Shown in pieces: positions 33,810 through 41,862 of a stretch of 64,000 bases of DNA. The position numbers were made by a program, and so were the translations under genes. The DNA comes from CABYIR01 sp038103905 (GTDB taxonomy: Bacteria; Pseudomonadota; Alphaproteobacteria; Pelagibacterales; AG-422-B15), in NCBI GenBank assembly GCA_038103905.1, contig JAYNZW010000004.1, positions 42,707 through 106,706 of the forward strand, in the 5' to 3' direction. Position 1 is the first letter of the stretch, and each line of letters begins with the position of its first letter. The notes under the pieces are model-generated. The model was not told the origin of the DNA. It searched no databases and worked only from the letters and a program-made list of their open reading frames with translations.

Positions 33810-35336
33810 TTATCTACTTTTCTTAAACTCTTCTATTATACCAATAAGTTTATCTCTAATATCGTCATCAAGATTTCCAGACTCATTAATTGAATTTATT
33901 ACATCTTGATGAGATGATCTCATTAAATCAATTAAGTCTGACTCAAATGATTTAATTTGACCCAAATCAATATCATCTAAATATCCATTTACTCCAGAGA
34001 AAACTGATATGACCTGTTCAGCTACACTGAGAGGCGAATATTGATTTTGTTTTAATAGCTCTGTTAGTTTAGAACCACGATTTAACAATCTCTGTGTTGA
34101 AGCATCAAGATCTGACCCAAACTGCGCAAATGCAGCCATTTCACGGTATTGAGCAAGTTCTAACTTAATAGATCCTGCAACTTTTTTCATTGCTTTTGTT
34201 TGTGCAGCAGAACCAACCCTTGAAACACTCAAACCTACGTTTACCGCTGGTCTTATTCCTTGGTTAAATAATTCTGTTTCTAAGAAAATTTGACCATCAG
34301 TAATTGAAATAACATTTGTTGGAATAAAAGCACTAACATCATTAGCTTGTGTTTCAATGATAGGTAAGGCTGTAAGTGAGCCTCCACCTTGATCATCGTT
34401 TAATTTAGCAGCTCTTTCTAATAACCTACTGTGAAGATAAAACACATCACCAGGGAAAGCTTCTCGTCCTGGAGGTCTTCTTAATAGTAATGACATCTGT
34501 CTATAAGCAACAGCTTGTTTTGATAAATCGTCATAAATAATCAAAGCATGCATTCCATTATCCCTAAAATATTCTGCTATAGAACAGCCAGTATAAGGCG
34601 CTAGAAATTGAAGTGGAGCTGCATCACTTGCTGATGCTGATACAACCGTTGTGTATTCCATCGCACCTGCTTCTTCAAGAGTTTTCACAATCTGTGCAAT
34701 TGAAGACCGCTTCTGACCAATTCCTACATAAACACAGTATAATTTTTTTGATTCATCATTACCTTCATTGATTGATTTTTGATTAATTATCGCGTCAATT
34801 GCGATGGCAGTCTTACCAGTTTGTCTATCTCCAATTATGAGCTCTCTTTGTCCTCTACCAACAGGAATGAGGCTATCTATAGCTTTTAATCCAGTCTGCA
34901 TCGGTTCAGAAACAGATTTTCTCGGAATAATTCCTGGTGCTTTAACTTCAATTCGACTTCTTGTATCAGACTCAATATTCCCTTTACCATCAATTGGATT
35001 TCCAAGTGCATCTACAACACGTCCTAAAAGACTTTTACCAACAGGAACATCAACAATTGTGTTAGTTCTTTTAACAGTATCCCCCTCTTTGATTGCTGAG
35101 TCACTTCCAAATAAAACAACACCAACGTTGTCATCCTCCAAATTTAATGCCATTCCTTTAGTACCGTCAGCAAATGCAACCATTTCACCGGCTTGAACAT
35201 TATCTAATCCATGTATTCTCGCAATACCATCACCAATTGACAAAACTTGCCCAACTTCTGTTATTTCTGAATCGGTACCAAAGTTTTTGATTTCTTCTTT
35301 TAAAATTTTTGATATTTCAGATGGTTGTATATCCAT
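33810..35336 (-). CDS. atpA: F1 ATP synthase alpha subunit
   Basis: Non-catalytic nucleotide-binding subunit of F1. It has 508 residues. The P-loop is IGDRQTGKTAIAIDAI; VYVGIGQKRSSIAQ, DDLSKQAVAYRQMSLLLRRP and GREAFPGDVFYLHSRLLERA are classic. The ATG shares its A with the atpH stop (TAATG), a one-base overlap. Confidence 0.98.
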   Translation of the reverse strand: MDIQPSEISKILKEEIKNFGTDSEITEVGQVLSIGDGIARIHGLDNVQAGEMVAFADGTKGMALNLEDDNVGVVLFGSDSAIKEGDTVKRTNTIVDVPVGKSLLGRVVDALGNPIDGKGNIESDTRSRIEVKAPGIIPRKSVSEPMQTGLKAIDSLIPVGRGQRELIIGDRQTGKTAIAIDAIINQKSINEGNDESKKLYCVYVGIGQKRSSIAQIVKTLEEAGAMEYTTVVSASASDAAPLQFLAPYTGCSIAEYFRDNGMHALIIYDDLSKQAVAYRQMSLLLRRPPGREAFPGDVFYLHSRLLERAAKLNDDQGGGSLTALPIIETQANDVSAFIPTNVISITDGQIFLETELFNQGIRPAVNVGLSVSRVGSAAQTKAMKKVAGSIKLELAQYREMAAFAQFGSDLDASTQRLLNRGSKLTELLKQNQYSPLSVAEQVISVFSGVNGYLDDIDLGQIKSFESDLIDLMRSSHQDVINSINESGNLDDDIRDKLIGIIEEFKKSR

Positions 35337-35896
35337 TAAGCGACCTCTTTCATTTTTGCTTTAAGTAAGTTGAGTTGATTTTTAATACTGGAGTCAATCA
35401 TTTGACTGCCAACTTGAATCTTTAATCCGCCAATCAGAGATGAGTCTGTTAAAAGATTTATATTAAAATCTGAATTAAATTTATCCTTAAGTTTGATTTT
35501 AATTTTTGAGACTTCATCATCAGACAATTTATGTGCTGAAGTTATAGTTGCAAATTTGATACCCTTTAACTCTGACAATAAATTATTAAACGCACTGATC
35601 ATTTCTAATATATAATGAACTCTATTTTTAATAATTATTAATCCAATAAAATTATCCGTAAGCTTAGATAATTCTAATTTTTTAGAAACAGTTTCAAAAA
35701 ACTTTATTTTCAAACTTTTTTTTATTGATGGATTTTGAATAAATTTTAATATTTCAACATCAGAGCTTATGCTTGCTTTCAACCTAGATAAATCGTTTGA
35801 AACAGAGTCTAAAACCTTAGCTTCTTTTGCTAGTTGGAAAAGAGCGTTTGCGTATCTGCTGACAGAAACAAGCTGACGATTTTGGGCGTTTGTCAT
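35336..35896 (-). CDS. atpH: F1 ATP synthase delta subunit
   Basis: Stator subunit joining F1 to the F0 b-subunits. It has 186 residues. SRYANALFQLAKEAKVLDSV near the start and the C-terminal SLIGGLKIQVGSQMIDSSIK are the delta/OSCP signatures. First gene of the operon. The 80-base space upstream holds a TTGGAC/TAATGG-like pair on the minus strand, too weak to call a promoter. Confidence 0.95.
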   Translation of the reverse strand: MTNAQNRQLVSVSRYANALFQLAKEAKVLDSVSNDLSRLKASISSDVEILKFIQNPSIKKSLKIKFFETVSKKLELSKLTDNFIGLIIIKNRVHYILEMISAFNNLLSELKGIKFATITSAHKLSDDEVSKIKIKLKDKFNSDFNINLLTDSSLIGGLKIQVGSQMIDSSIKNQLNLLKAKMKEVA

Positions 35897-35976
35897 AGAT
35901 TTTTATTAAAATTTCAAGCATTGAGTACCATTAAGTGGATGAATCTTCAAGTCCAACAATGTCACATTTACAAATT

Positions 35977-37959
35977 TTATATGAAGTTATAAGGGTCAAT
36001 ATCCACAGTTATATTTACTTTTGAATTTTGGGGATATTTCCCTATCCAATTGGTGATAAATTTCTGTATATTTCTGGCCTTTTTATCATGAATTAGAAAC
36101 CTTTGCCTAAAATTGCCCTTCAATCTAGATAAAGGGGCAGGTGCTGGTCCATATATTTCAATTTCTGGTATATCAGGTGCGTACTTTAATAAATTTAAAC
36201 AGGTTTGATCTACTTCATTTTTTTTATGTCCACTTAAAATTACTGCTGCCATTTTACCAATAGGTGGCAATTGAGACATTTTTCTATAGTTTAATTCAGT
36301 TTGATAAAACTTATTTCTATTCATCTCTTTGAGACTTATTATAGTCTCATTTTCTGGATAGTATGATTGGATAAAAACTGACCCGTCAGCATCCTCCCTT
36401 CCAGCTCGTCCTGCCACTTGATACAATAATTGATATGTTTTTTCTGCAGCCCTCATATCACCCCCTCTTAAAGTCATGTCTGCATCAATAATTCCTACAC
36501 AGGTTAGAAGTGGAAAATGATAGCCTTTTGTAATTAGCTGGGTTCCAATAATAATATCAAATTCATGATTTACAATTTGATCAACTTTTTTTGTAATGTC
36601 ATCTGACTTAACGTGATCACTTGAAAACATACAGATCCTAGCTGTTGGAAATAACCTTGATACTTCTGTAAAAACTTTTTCAATACCAACACCATAATCA
36701 ATAAGATTAGTATCTTCATTTTTACAAGAGGGACATTCTAACTTAAAGGTATCTAATTTATACCCACAGTGATGGCACAATAAATTTTTTGACCTTAGAT
36801 GCTCAACTAAATAGCTAGAACAATTTTTACACGTTATCTTATTTCCACACGTTTTACATATTATGACTGGAGCGTAACCTCTTTTATTTATAAAGAGTAA
36901 AGTTTGTTTATTTTTGTATAAGTTTTTTTCGATTTGAATTTTTAACGTTTTAGATATCCACTCATCTTTTTTTAATTTTTCTTTCTTCATATCAACAATC
37001 TCCACTTTTGGAAAAGGGATATGTTGGTATTTAAAATTTAAAGAAACTTTGTCGTATTTTTTCTGCAAAACATTATAACTTGTTTCAAGAGAAGGAGTTG
37101 CGCTCACAAGTAAAAGTGAAATTTTTTCAATTGATGCACGTACCACTGCCATATCCCTGGCCTGATAAATTCCTTTTTCTTCTTGTTTATATGAACCATC
37201 ATGTTCTTCATCAATAATAATTAAACCCAGTTTATCAAAAGGTAAAAATAATGCAGATCGTGCACCAACTACAATCTTTGCCTTACCACTCATTATTCTT
37301 TCTAATGAGTCTTTTTTTTGAGATGGGCTAATTTTTGAGTGCCAAACATCAGGATCTATTCCAAAATGATTTTTAATTCTCTTAACAAACTCAGAGGTGA
37401 GCGCAACTTCAGGAAATAGAATAAGAACCTGAAAATTTAAGCTTAGATTTTCTTCTATCGCTCTAAAATACACTTCAGTCTTGCCAGAGCCAGGTACACC
37501 GTCAATAACTATTGTATGATATTTTTTTTCTTTCAGCTTATCTGATATATAACTTACAGCACTCTGTTGTTCCTTATTTAATTTTACTGATCTAATTTTT
37601 AATTCATCATTTTTTTCATATTTTTTTCTTAAGTCTTTAAAAAAAACTTCATTATTTGGCAGCATCATTTTTAAAATATTACCCTTTTCAATTAAATTAT
37701 AATTTGAAACCCATTCTAAAAACTTGAAATGTTTTGCCTTAAAAAGAAATTTATCTGATATAGATATAATTTTTTTTACTTTTGATTTTTCTAAGCTAGG
37801 ATTTTTTAAATGTGCTGTTACAACGCCAACGTAACTTTTAGCTCTAAATGGAACTTTAACAATTGAACCAATTTCAAGATACTGGTCAATTTTATAAGTA
37901 AATTCTTTGCTTAAATTATAAGCCAGTAAAACATTTACAAAATATTGTTTTTTTGTCAT
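35977..37959 (-). CDS. priA: Primosomal helicase PriA
   Basis: DEAD-type 3'-5' helicase that restarts stalled replication forks. From the ATG at 37959 it has 660 residues (a TTG at 37971 would add four). DGVPGSGKTEVYFRAIE is Walker A and LIIDEEHDGSYKQEE Walker B. Eight cysteines in paired motifs (CKTCGNKITCKNC, CHHCGY, CPSCKN) form the zinc domain. VGIEKVFTEVSRLFPTARI, IIGTQLITKGYHFP and YQVAGRAGREDADG are C-terminal helicase motifs. The N-terminal DNA-binding domain appears shorter than in E. coli PriA (732 residues), as in many alphaproteobacteria. Confidence 0.95.
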   Translation of the reverse strand: MTKKQYFVNVLLAYNLSKEFTYKIDQYLEIGSIVKVPFRAKSYVGVVTAHLKNPSLEKSKVKKIISISDKFLFKAKHFKFLEWVSNYNLIEKGNILKMMLPNNEVFFKDLRKKYEKNDELKIRSVKLNKEQQSAVSYISDKLKEKKYHTIVIDGVPGSGKTEVYFRAIEENLSLNFQVLILFPEVALTSEFVKRIKNHFGIDPDVWHSKISPSQKKDSLERIMSGKAKIVVGARSALFLPFDKLGLIIIDEEHDGSYKQEEKGIYQARDMAVVRASIEKISLLLVSATPSLETSYNVLQKKYDKVSLNFKYQHIPFPKVEIVDMKKEKLKKDEWISKTLKIQIEKNLYKNKQTLLFINKRGYAPVIICKTCGNKITCKNCSSYLVEHLRSKNLLCHHCGYKLDTFKLECPSCKNEDTNLIDYGVGIEKVFTEVSRLFPTARICMFSSDHVKSDDITKKVDQIVNHEFDIIIGTQLITKGYHFPLLTCVGIIDADMTLRGGDMRAAEKTYQLLYQVAGRAGREDADGSVFIQSYYPENETIISLKEMNRNKFYQTELNYRKMSQLPPIGKMAAVILSGHKKNEVDQTCLNLLKYAPDIPEIEIYGPAPAPLSRLKGNFRQRFLIHDKKARNIQKFITNWIGKYPQNSKVNITVDIDPYNFI

Positions 37960-37962
37960 TAA

Positions 37963-37991
37963 TTGGAACAAATATTAATCTATGATATAAT
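37963..37991 (+). promoter_or_regulatory. Promoter of the transaldolase gene (extended -10)
   Basis: TTGGAA (37963-37968), a 17-base spacer, then a perfect TATAAT (37986-37991) preceded by TGA, which makes an extended TGn -10. The ATG of the transaldolase gene is 25 bases beyond. The -35 lies 4 bases from the divergent priA ATG, so both genes start within this 57-base gap. Confidence 0.75.
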
Positions 37992-38016
37992 TAAATACAT
38001 TAATAACACAATTTAT

Positions 38017-38673
38017 ATGAAATTTTTTCTAGATACCGCTGATACGGACAAGATAAGAAGTTTATATTCAACTGGCTTAGTTGATGGTGTCACTACCAAT
38101 CCCTCTTTAATAGCAAAATCTGGAAAGGATTTTTTTGATACTTTAGCTGAAATCTCATCATTCGTTACCGGTCCGATAAGTGCTGAGGTGACAGCTACTT
38201 CTTTTGAGGAAATGATTAAAGAAGGTGAAAAATTATCTAAAATTGCAAAAAATATAGTTATAAAACTTCCCTTAACTGTAGAAGGTCTGAAGGCATCAAA
38301 CTTTTTTTATGAAAAAAATATAAGTACAAATGTAACTCTCTGCTTCAGCCCCGCTCAAGCATTGATAGCAGCTAAATCTCATGCAACTTATATTTCTCCT
38401 TTCGTAGGAAGGTTAGACGATATTGGAGAAAACGGTATGGAATTAATAAAAAAAATAAAATCTATTTACAGTAATTATCCAGATTTAAAGACAAAAATAT
38501 TGGTAGCATCGATTAGGAATTTAGACCATGTTATTGAGTCAGCAATTATTGGAGCAGACGTAGTTACTATACCTCCAAATGTATTGGAGATGCTCTACGA
38601 ACATCCACTAACAAAAAAAGGCCTGGATGCATTTTTAGATGATTGGAAAAAAACTAATCAATCAATACTATAA
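38017..38673 (+). CDS. tal: Transaldolase / fructose-6-phosphate aldolase family protein
   Basis: Small (218-residue) class I aldolase of the TalC/FSA family, acting in the non-oxidative pentose phosphate pathway. Start at 38017 (MKFFLDTADTDKI); the longer frame from 37963 reads through the promoter. DGVTTNPSLIAKSG, ISAEVTATSFEEM, KNIVIKLPLTVEGL (Schiff-base lysine), NVTLCFSPAQALIAAKSHA and SPFVGRLDDIGENG are family strings. Whether it is a transaldolase or an F6P aldolase cannot be decided by eye; in alphaproteobacteria this form is usually annotated as transaldolase. Confidence 0.9.
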   Translation: MKFFLDTADTDKIRSLYSTGLVDGVTTNPSLIAKSGKDFFDTLAEISSFVTGPISAEVTATSFEEMIKEGEKLSKIAKNIVIKLPLTVEGLKASNFFYEKNISTNVTLCFSPAQALIAAKSHATYISPFVGRLDDIGENGMELIKKIKSIYSNYPDLKTKILVASIRNLDHVIESAIIGADVVTIPPNVLEMLYEHPLTKKGLDAFLDDWKKTNQSIL

Positions 38674-38682
38674 AATTTATAA

Positions 38683-39600
38683 GTGAAAACAGATCTAGAT
38701 CAGGAATATAAGAACTGGATAAATCACTTATCAAATGTAAAGAAGTTAAGTCAAAACTCAGTTGTCAGTTATAAAAATGATTTATCCAAATTTTTTATTT
38801 TTTTAGAAGATTTCACTGAAATAAATATTGGACTTAAGGACATTGAAAATATTGAAATTTCTGAATTTAGAAGTTTTTTAACATTCAGAAGGAACTCTGA
38901 AATTTCATCTAACTCTATTGCAAGAAACATTTCTGCTTTGAAGTCTTTTTTTAGTTATCTAATAAAGAATAATAAAATTAAAGAAAGTTCAGTATTTAAT
39001 TTAAAATCTCCAAAATTGAAAAAGAGCTTACCAAGACCTATTAATGTTGATTTGGCAATTCAAGTGATAAAACACTCAGCAGAAATTGAGAATGAAAAAT
39101 GGATTGGTCTTAGAAACAAAGCAATCTTATTACTTCTTTATGGATGTGGACTTAGAATTTCTGAAGCGCTTTCATTAAATTATGATGACGTACAAAATGA
39201 AGACCATATTCTCATTAAAGGAAAAGGTGACAAGGAACGAATTGTTCCAATGATGCCATATATAAAAAAAGGTATTGATAATTACCTAAAGGCCTGCCCA
39301 AAGGAAATTACATCTGGTGAAGCTCTATTTATAGGAAAAAGGCTTTCAAGATTAAGTCCTAGGATCATTCAATACACACTAGAAAAGATTAGAGGCGCAT
39401 TATCTTTGCCAGAGACTGCTACACCACACGCCTTAAGACACAGTTTTGCAACACATCTGTTGGACTCTGGAGGAGATCTTAGAACTATTCAGGAACTTCT
39501 CGGCCATAGCAGTTTATCGACTACCCAAAAATATACTAAAGTTGAAACATCTAAGCTTCTTGATAGTTATAAAAAATCACATCCTCTAGCAAAAAAATAG
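38683..39600 (+). CDS. xerC: Tyrosine recombinase XerC
   Basis: Site-specific recombinase that resolves chromosome dimers at dif. It has 305 residues from a GTG. An N-terminal SAM-like core-binding domain (residues 5-95) precedes the catalytic domain, which has CGLRISEALSLNYDD (Arg I), HALRHSFATHLLDSGGDLRT (His-x-x-Arg), LLGHSSLSTTQKYTKVE (His, nucleophile Tyr) and the C-terminal SHPLA typical of XerC. Position next to priA also favours XerC over XerD. No mobile-element features surround it, so a housekeeping role is inferred. Confidence 0.88.
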   Translation: MKTDLDQEYKNWINHLSNVKKLSQNSVVSYKNDLSKFFIFLEDFTEINIGLKDIENIEISEFRSFLTFRRNSEISSNSIARNISALKSFFSYLIKNNKIKESSVFNLKSPKLKKSLPRPINVDLAIQVIKHSAEIENEKWIGLRNKAILLLLYGCGLRISEALSLNYDDVQNEDHILIKGKGDKERIVPMMPYIKKGIDNYLKACPKEITSGEALFIGKRLSRLSPRIIQYTLEKIRGALSLPETATPHALRHSFATHLLDSGGDLRTIQELLGHSSLSTTQKYTKVETSKLLDSYKKSHPLAKK

Positions 39601-39633
39601 AAATTTATAATTTTTTATTGTATTTTAAATAAA

Positions 39634-40029
39634 ATGGAAAACCCAATAATTAAATGGCATGAGGTAGTAAAAAATAGAGATTATAATCTTTTAGAATCTA
39701 TTCTGGCTGATGATATCATTTTTTATTCACCAGTGGTTTATACTCCCCAAAAAGGAAAGCAATTAGCGCTTCAATATTTAATGGCAGCATCTGAGGTATT
39801 TAATTCCAGCAGTTTTAAGTATGACAAAGAAGTCATTGGTAGTTCTAATGCTTCCCTAGAGTTTTCATTGACTTTGGATAATACAGACATAAATGGAATT
39901 GATCTAATATCATGGGATGAAAGTGGAAAAATTTTAGAATTCAAGGTATTTATAAGACCATTACAGGGTGTAAATATGATACATAAATTGATGCAGGGGA
40001 TGCTTGAAAGTTTTAAAAATGTCAGTTGA
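39634..40029 (+). CDS. NTF2/SnoaL-like domain protein
   Basis: A 131-residue cytoplasmic protein predicted to adopt the NTF2-like cone fold: NPIIKWHEVVKNRDYNLLES, LADDIIFYSPVVYTPQKGK and IDLISWDESGKILEFKVFIR follow the order seen in SnoaL-type polyketide cyclases and ketosteroid isomerase relatives. The family covers many small-molecule isomerases, hydratases and binding proteins, so no substrate can be named. Its last 11 bases overlap the next gene, a sterol-desaturase-like hydroxylase, suggesting a joint task. Confidence 0.72.
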   Translation: MENPIIKWHEVVKNRDYNLLESILADDIIFYSPVVYTPQKGKQLALQYLMAASEVFNSSSFKYDKEVIGSSNASLEFSLTLDNTDINGIDLISWDESGKILEFKVFIRPLQGVNMIHKLMQGMLESFKNVS

Positions 40030-40939
40030 TAAGCTTCTAGATTATAAACTAAATGATTTAGTCTTTGTCCTACTTCCACTCTTCGTGTTGTTGGCTGTTA
40101 TTGAAATACTTGCTATTTATATCTTTAAATTCAAAACAAAAAATGACACTAAGGAATGGTTTCTAAATATTTTTTTAGGACTATCTAGTTTTCCGATAAA
40201 TGCGTCTTTTGGATTTATAACAATTGCTGCTCTTTTCTGGGCAAAAAGTTATCAAATATATACATTACCATTCACACTACCTGTCCTAGTAATTTGTTTT
40301 ATTTTAGATGATTTAAGATTTTATCTTCATCACCGTATAGTTCATCGATGGAGATGGGGTTGGGGTTTGCACAGAGCTCATCATACATCAGAAAGATTTG
40401 CTCTTGATGTTGGAGCAAGGCAGCCTTGGACGAAGCATTTTACGGGAACAATGATGTTAAAAGTTCCGCTTGTCTTGATTGGCTTTGATCCAATCATGGT
40501 TCTTTTTTGCGGATTTATGAACGCCTATTACCAATTTCTTTTACATACTCAAACAATTAAAAAATTGCCTGCATGGTATGAGTATATTTTTAACACTCCT
40601 TCACATCATAGGGTTCACCATGGAAAAAATCCTAAGTATCTTGATGCTAATTACGCTGGGACACTAATTATATGGGATCGGTTGCTTGGTACTTTTGTAC
40701 CTGAAGATGAGAAAGATCTTCCAGATTATGGTTTAGTTGATCCTCTTGATACATATAATCCAGCCAGAATTTTATTCGGCGAATATTGGAATATTGTCAA
40801 GGATGTGTCACAAAAAGGTATTAGCCTCAAAGCACGATTTATGTATTTATTTGGCCCACCAGGATGGTCTCATGATGGATCTAGAAAAACGTCGACAGAT
40901 ATTAAAGCAGATTATTATAGAGCGTTAAAAAACAATTAA
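40019..40939 (+). CDS. Sterol desaturase / fatty acid hydroxylase family protein
   Basis: Membrane-bound di-iron oxygenase-like protein of 306 residues from the ATG at 40019 (a TTG at 40004 is possible). Hydrophobic helices occupy about residues 18-38, 47-75, 81-95 and 145-175. The histidine clusters that ligate iron are all present: LHHRIVHR, LHRAHHTSERFALDVGARQ and SHHRVHHGKNPKYLDANYAG. The family hydroxylates or desaturates sterols, fatty acids, carotenoids or ether lipids. The last ten or so positions are ordinary. It is coupled by overlap to both neighbours. Substrate unknown. Confidence 0.85.
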   Translation: MSVDKLLDYKLNDLVFVLLPLFVLLAVIEILAIYIFKFKTKNDTKEWFLNIFLGLSSFPINASFGFITIAALFWAKSYQIYTLPFTLPVLVICFILDDLRFYLHHRIVHRWRWGWGLHRAHHTSERFALDVGARQPWTKHFTGTMMLKVPLVLIGFDPIMVLFCGFMNAYYQFLLHTQTIKKLPAWYEYIFNTPSHHRVHHGKNPKYLDANYAGTLIIWDRLLGTFVPEDEKDLPDYGLVDPLDTYNPARILFGEYWNIVKDVSQKGISLKARFMYLFGPPGWSHDGSRKTSTDIKADYYRALKNN

Positions 40940-41526
40940 TGCCTCCTGCTCATTTTGCAATCACAGAAATATTAATTGTATTATCATCATTATACTCAAT
41001 TATTTTATTAAAAGAACGTAAAGAGTTTTTTGCACTTATTGGTGTGGCCCTTATTGGCATTGCAGCTAGTATAGGGGCAATTAGATTTGGTATTCACGCT
41101 AGTAATACTATAGTTCAACTCAATCAAATTTTAGGAATATACTCAGGATTAACTTGCATAGGGCTTATAAGCATTCAAATGGCTTATAATATGCAATGGA
41201 CATATATTTACAAAATATTACTTGGAATACTTGTTGTAAGTTTAATTGTCAGCATAGTTTGGCCAAAACAATTTATTTTCAATCTAATTTTAATCTGGTC
41301 TATTATATCAATTCTTATAATTATAAATTATCCAAATAATAATTTTGTACAAAAGTTTTTGAGAGGGTTAACGATGTCAATTTTACTTTTTGGATTTTTA
41401 ACTCTTAGAAAGAATGGACTACTAACTGAATTTTTTGGGCCATCTACAAGTTTCCATCTTTATCATATTATTATCGCAATATGGATATTTGCTATAACAA
41501 GTCTCATAAAAAAACCCCACATTTAA
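40939..41526 (+). CDS. Polytopic membrane protein of unknown function
   Basis: A 195-residue protein with about seven hydrophobic helices and few charges; not recognised. Polar residues within membrane segments include His53 in IRFGIHASN and two histidines in the last helix (FHLYHIIIAIW). The ATG shares one base with the stop of the sterol-desaturase-like gene (TAATG), so translation is coupled and a shared pathway in membrane lipid chemistry is likely but unproven. The 3' end runs into a perfect palindrome (41512-41537). Confidence 0.7.
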   Translation: MPPAHFAITEILIVLSSLYSIILLKERKEFFALIGVALIGIAASIGAIRFGIHASNTIVQLNQILGIYSGLTCIGLISIQMAYNMQWTYIYKILLGILVVSLIVSIVWPKQFIFNLILIWSIISILIIINYPNNNFVQKFLRGLTMSILLFGFLTLRKNGLLTEFFGPSTSFHLYHIIIAIWIFAITSLIKKPHI

Positions 41527-41537
41527 ATGTGGGGTTT
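41508..41537 (-). terminator. Minus-strand terminator in the 3' end of the membrane-protein gene
   Basis: CCCCACATTT and AAATGTGGGG (41515-41534), with flanking AAA/TTT, form a perfect palindrome. On the minus strand it is followed by a run of seven T (complement of 41508-41514), the form of an intrinsic terminator for leftward transcription. On the plus strand the hairpin is followed only by TTT and then A residues. It overlaps the stop codon of the plus-strand gene. Confidence 0.75.
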
Positions 41538-41555
41538 AAAAAAGGTATTTCACCG

Positions 41556-41578
41556 AAATTTGATTAACAAATTTTTTT
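41556..41578 (+). terminator. AT-rich plus-strand terminator candidate
   Basis: AAATTTG (41556-41562) pairs with CAAATTT (41568-41574) and T residues continue to 41578. It is the first hairpin after the plus-strand membrane-protein stop. The stem has a single G-C pair, so it is weak. Confidence 0.35.
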
Positions 41579-41595
41579 AAAAATAATTTTTGATG

Positions 41596-41638
41596 GTTGT
41601 GGACACCACCCAGAATTTTCTGGTGGATTCAACTTTTT
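41596..41638 (+). terminator. Plus-strand hairpin with T-tract
   Basis: CCACC (41606-41610) and AGA pair with TCT and GGTGG (41619-41626), with one bulged C. An outer GTTG/CAAC pair (41596-41599 and 41630-41633) closes the structure, and five T follow (41634-41638). It is a likely terminator for the plus-strand run ending at 41526, though an internal loop weakens the outer stem. Confidence 0.5.
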
Positions 41639-41690
41639 AACCTCCACGCTATCATGCTTAAATTATTATCTAATAATAATTCCTTTACAA

Positions 41691-41720
41691 TAAAAAAGGC
41701 CTTAATTGCTTAAGGCCTTT
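41691..41720 (-). terminator. Terminator of the mdh-suc-lpd operon
   Basis: AAAGGCCTTAA (41695-41705) and TTAAGGCCTTT (41710-41720) form an 11-pair stem with a four-base loop. Read leftward it ends in six T (complement of 41692-41697). Located 142 bases after the lpdA stop, it is the best intrinsic terminator for that operon. Confidence 0.82.
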
Positions 41721-41862
41721 AAATGATAACGTGGATATAGTGCAGGTTTTTAATGTAGAAAAATTGATTCTGCAAGTAATTATCTGATTTTTAAATATTC
41801 TTTTTTATCCCAGTTTTCAGGGTTTTAATTTGTATTTTGAATTATTCGAAAATATTTTTTAT

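Larger units (their letters stand above)
41527..41862. other. 336-base convergent intergenic region
   Basis: No convincing open reading frame. It separates the plus-strand xerC...membrane-protein run from the leftward lpdA operon. It holds two plus-strand hairpins with T-tracts (41556-41578 and 41596-41638) and one minus-strand terminator (41691-41720), with another minus-strand terminator just before it. The 142 bases between lpdA and its terminator show nothing recognisable. The segment 41540-41690 could instead be a small minus-strand RNA bounded by terminators. Confidence 0.6.

Noticed and set aside
34804..35196. 130-residue open frame opposite atpA
   Set aside because: Antisense to the highly conserved atpA P-loop region with low-complexity Ser/Pro/Leu composition.
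38683..39600. Tyrosine recombinase as evidence of an integrated element
   Set aside because: XerC-like C-terminus, housekeeping neighbours (priA, transaldolase), normal base composition and no flanking repeats or tRNA.
41512..41537. Perfect palindrome as a recombinase (dif/att) site for the nearby xerC
   Set aside because: It lacks the dif-like asymmetric core and has the stem, loop and T-tract form of a terminator.
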